A stretch of 5,581 nt of DNA from Desulfobulbaceae bacterium (GTDB lineage Bacteria > Desulfobacterota > Desulfobulbia > Desulfobulbales > Desulfocapsaceae): contig JAMOMO010000457.1 in the NCBI GenBank assembly GCA_027067035.1, positions 1-5,581 of the forward strand, given 5' to 3'. The notes under the pieces were generated by a model. That model saw nothing but the letters and a program-made list of their open reading frames with translations, was not told the DNA's origin and ran no database searches. The translations under genes were made by a program, and so were the position numbers. Positions 5,529 through 5,581 of this stretch are shown here, in pieces (within the stretch, counting starts at the first letter, position 1; the number at the start of each line of letters is the position of its first letter).

Positions 5529-5581
5529 ATGAAGAAACACATTACACTCACGAATTTTCTCTCTGTCTGCTGTGCCGCAAT
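5529..5581 (+). CDS. Start of a probable exported protein, cut by window edge
   Basis: The visible frame begins MKKHITLTNFLSVCCAA. Two lysines followed by a mildly hydrophobic stretch look like the beginning of a Sec signal peptide. With only 17 complete codons visible, neither family nor function can be judged. The Shine-Dalgarno is weak (GAGAA, about 7 nt upstream). Support comes from the signal-peptide look and from the candidate promoter at 5329-5358 reading toward it. The pair of cysteines could be part of a lipobox, but the typical L-x-[AG]-C pattern is not clear. Confidence 0.4.
   Translation, partial: MKKHITLTNFLSVCCAA

Overview
The window reads as ordinary chromosomal DNA from a Gram-negative bacterium. 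A lipobox-bearing lipoprotein and a protein with an apparently periplasmic domain point that way. The receiver-like/DUF4388 (PATAN) protein and the style of the methyltransferase genes suggest a delta-proteobacterial (Desulfobacterota-like) host. That assignment is an inference from protein style, because no rRNA or other marker gene is present.

Layout: positions 1-1259 (minus) hold the 5' part of a large gene that runs off the left edge. It encodes a degenerate receiver, a DUF4388 domain, a transmembrane helix and the start of a PstS-like periplasmic binding domain. Positions 1260-1835 have no convincing gene. Positions 1836-4178 (minus) carry three genes in the same direction: a lipase/esterase lipoprotein, a short TrmO/TsaA-family tRNA methyltransferase and a Tam-like class I SAM methyltransferase. 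Their spacing (about 60 nt between neighbours) fits one transcript in the order lipase -> trmO -> methyltransferase. Positions 4179-4644 are non-coding but contain several strong inverted repeats.

The most unusual part is 4645-5279. A 57-residue protein that is two-thirds lysine (38 of 57) with three cysteines is encoded on the minus strand behind a near-perfect ribosome-binding site. It sits back-to-back with a plus-strand gene for an 85-residue helix-turn-helix protein with a lysine-rich tail. The shared 203-nt intergenic region carries a TATAAT box, three copies of GCTATA and a perfect TGACGTCA palindrome, so it looks like a regulated divergent promoter. The lysine-rich gene consists of two near-identical Lys/Asp/Glu blocks flanking a cysteine-containing middle, and a 13-bp hairpin follows its stop codon. 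The function of this pair is unknown.

The right end (5280-5581) holds a candidate sigma70 promoter, a long leader with a hairpin, and the first codons of a plus-strand gene that appears to begin with a signal peptide and is cut by the window edge.
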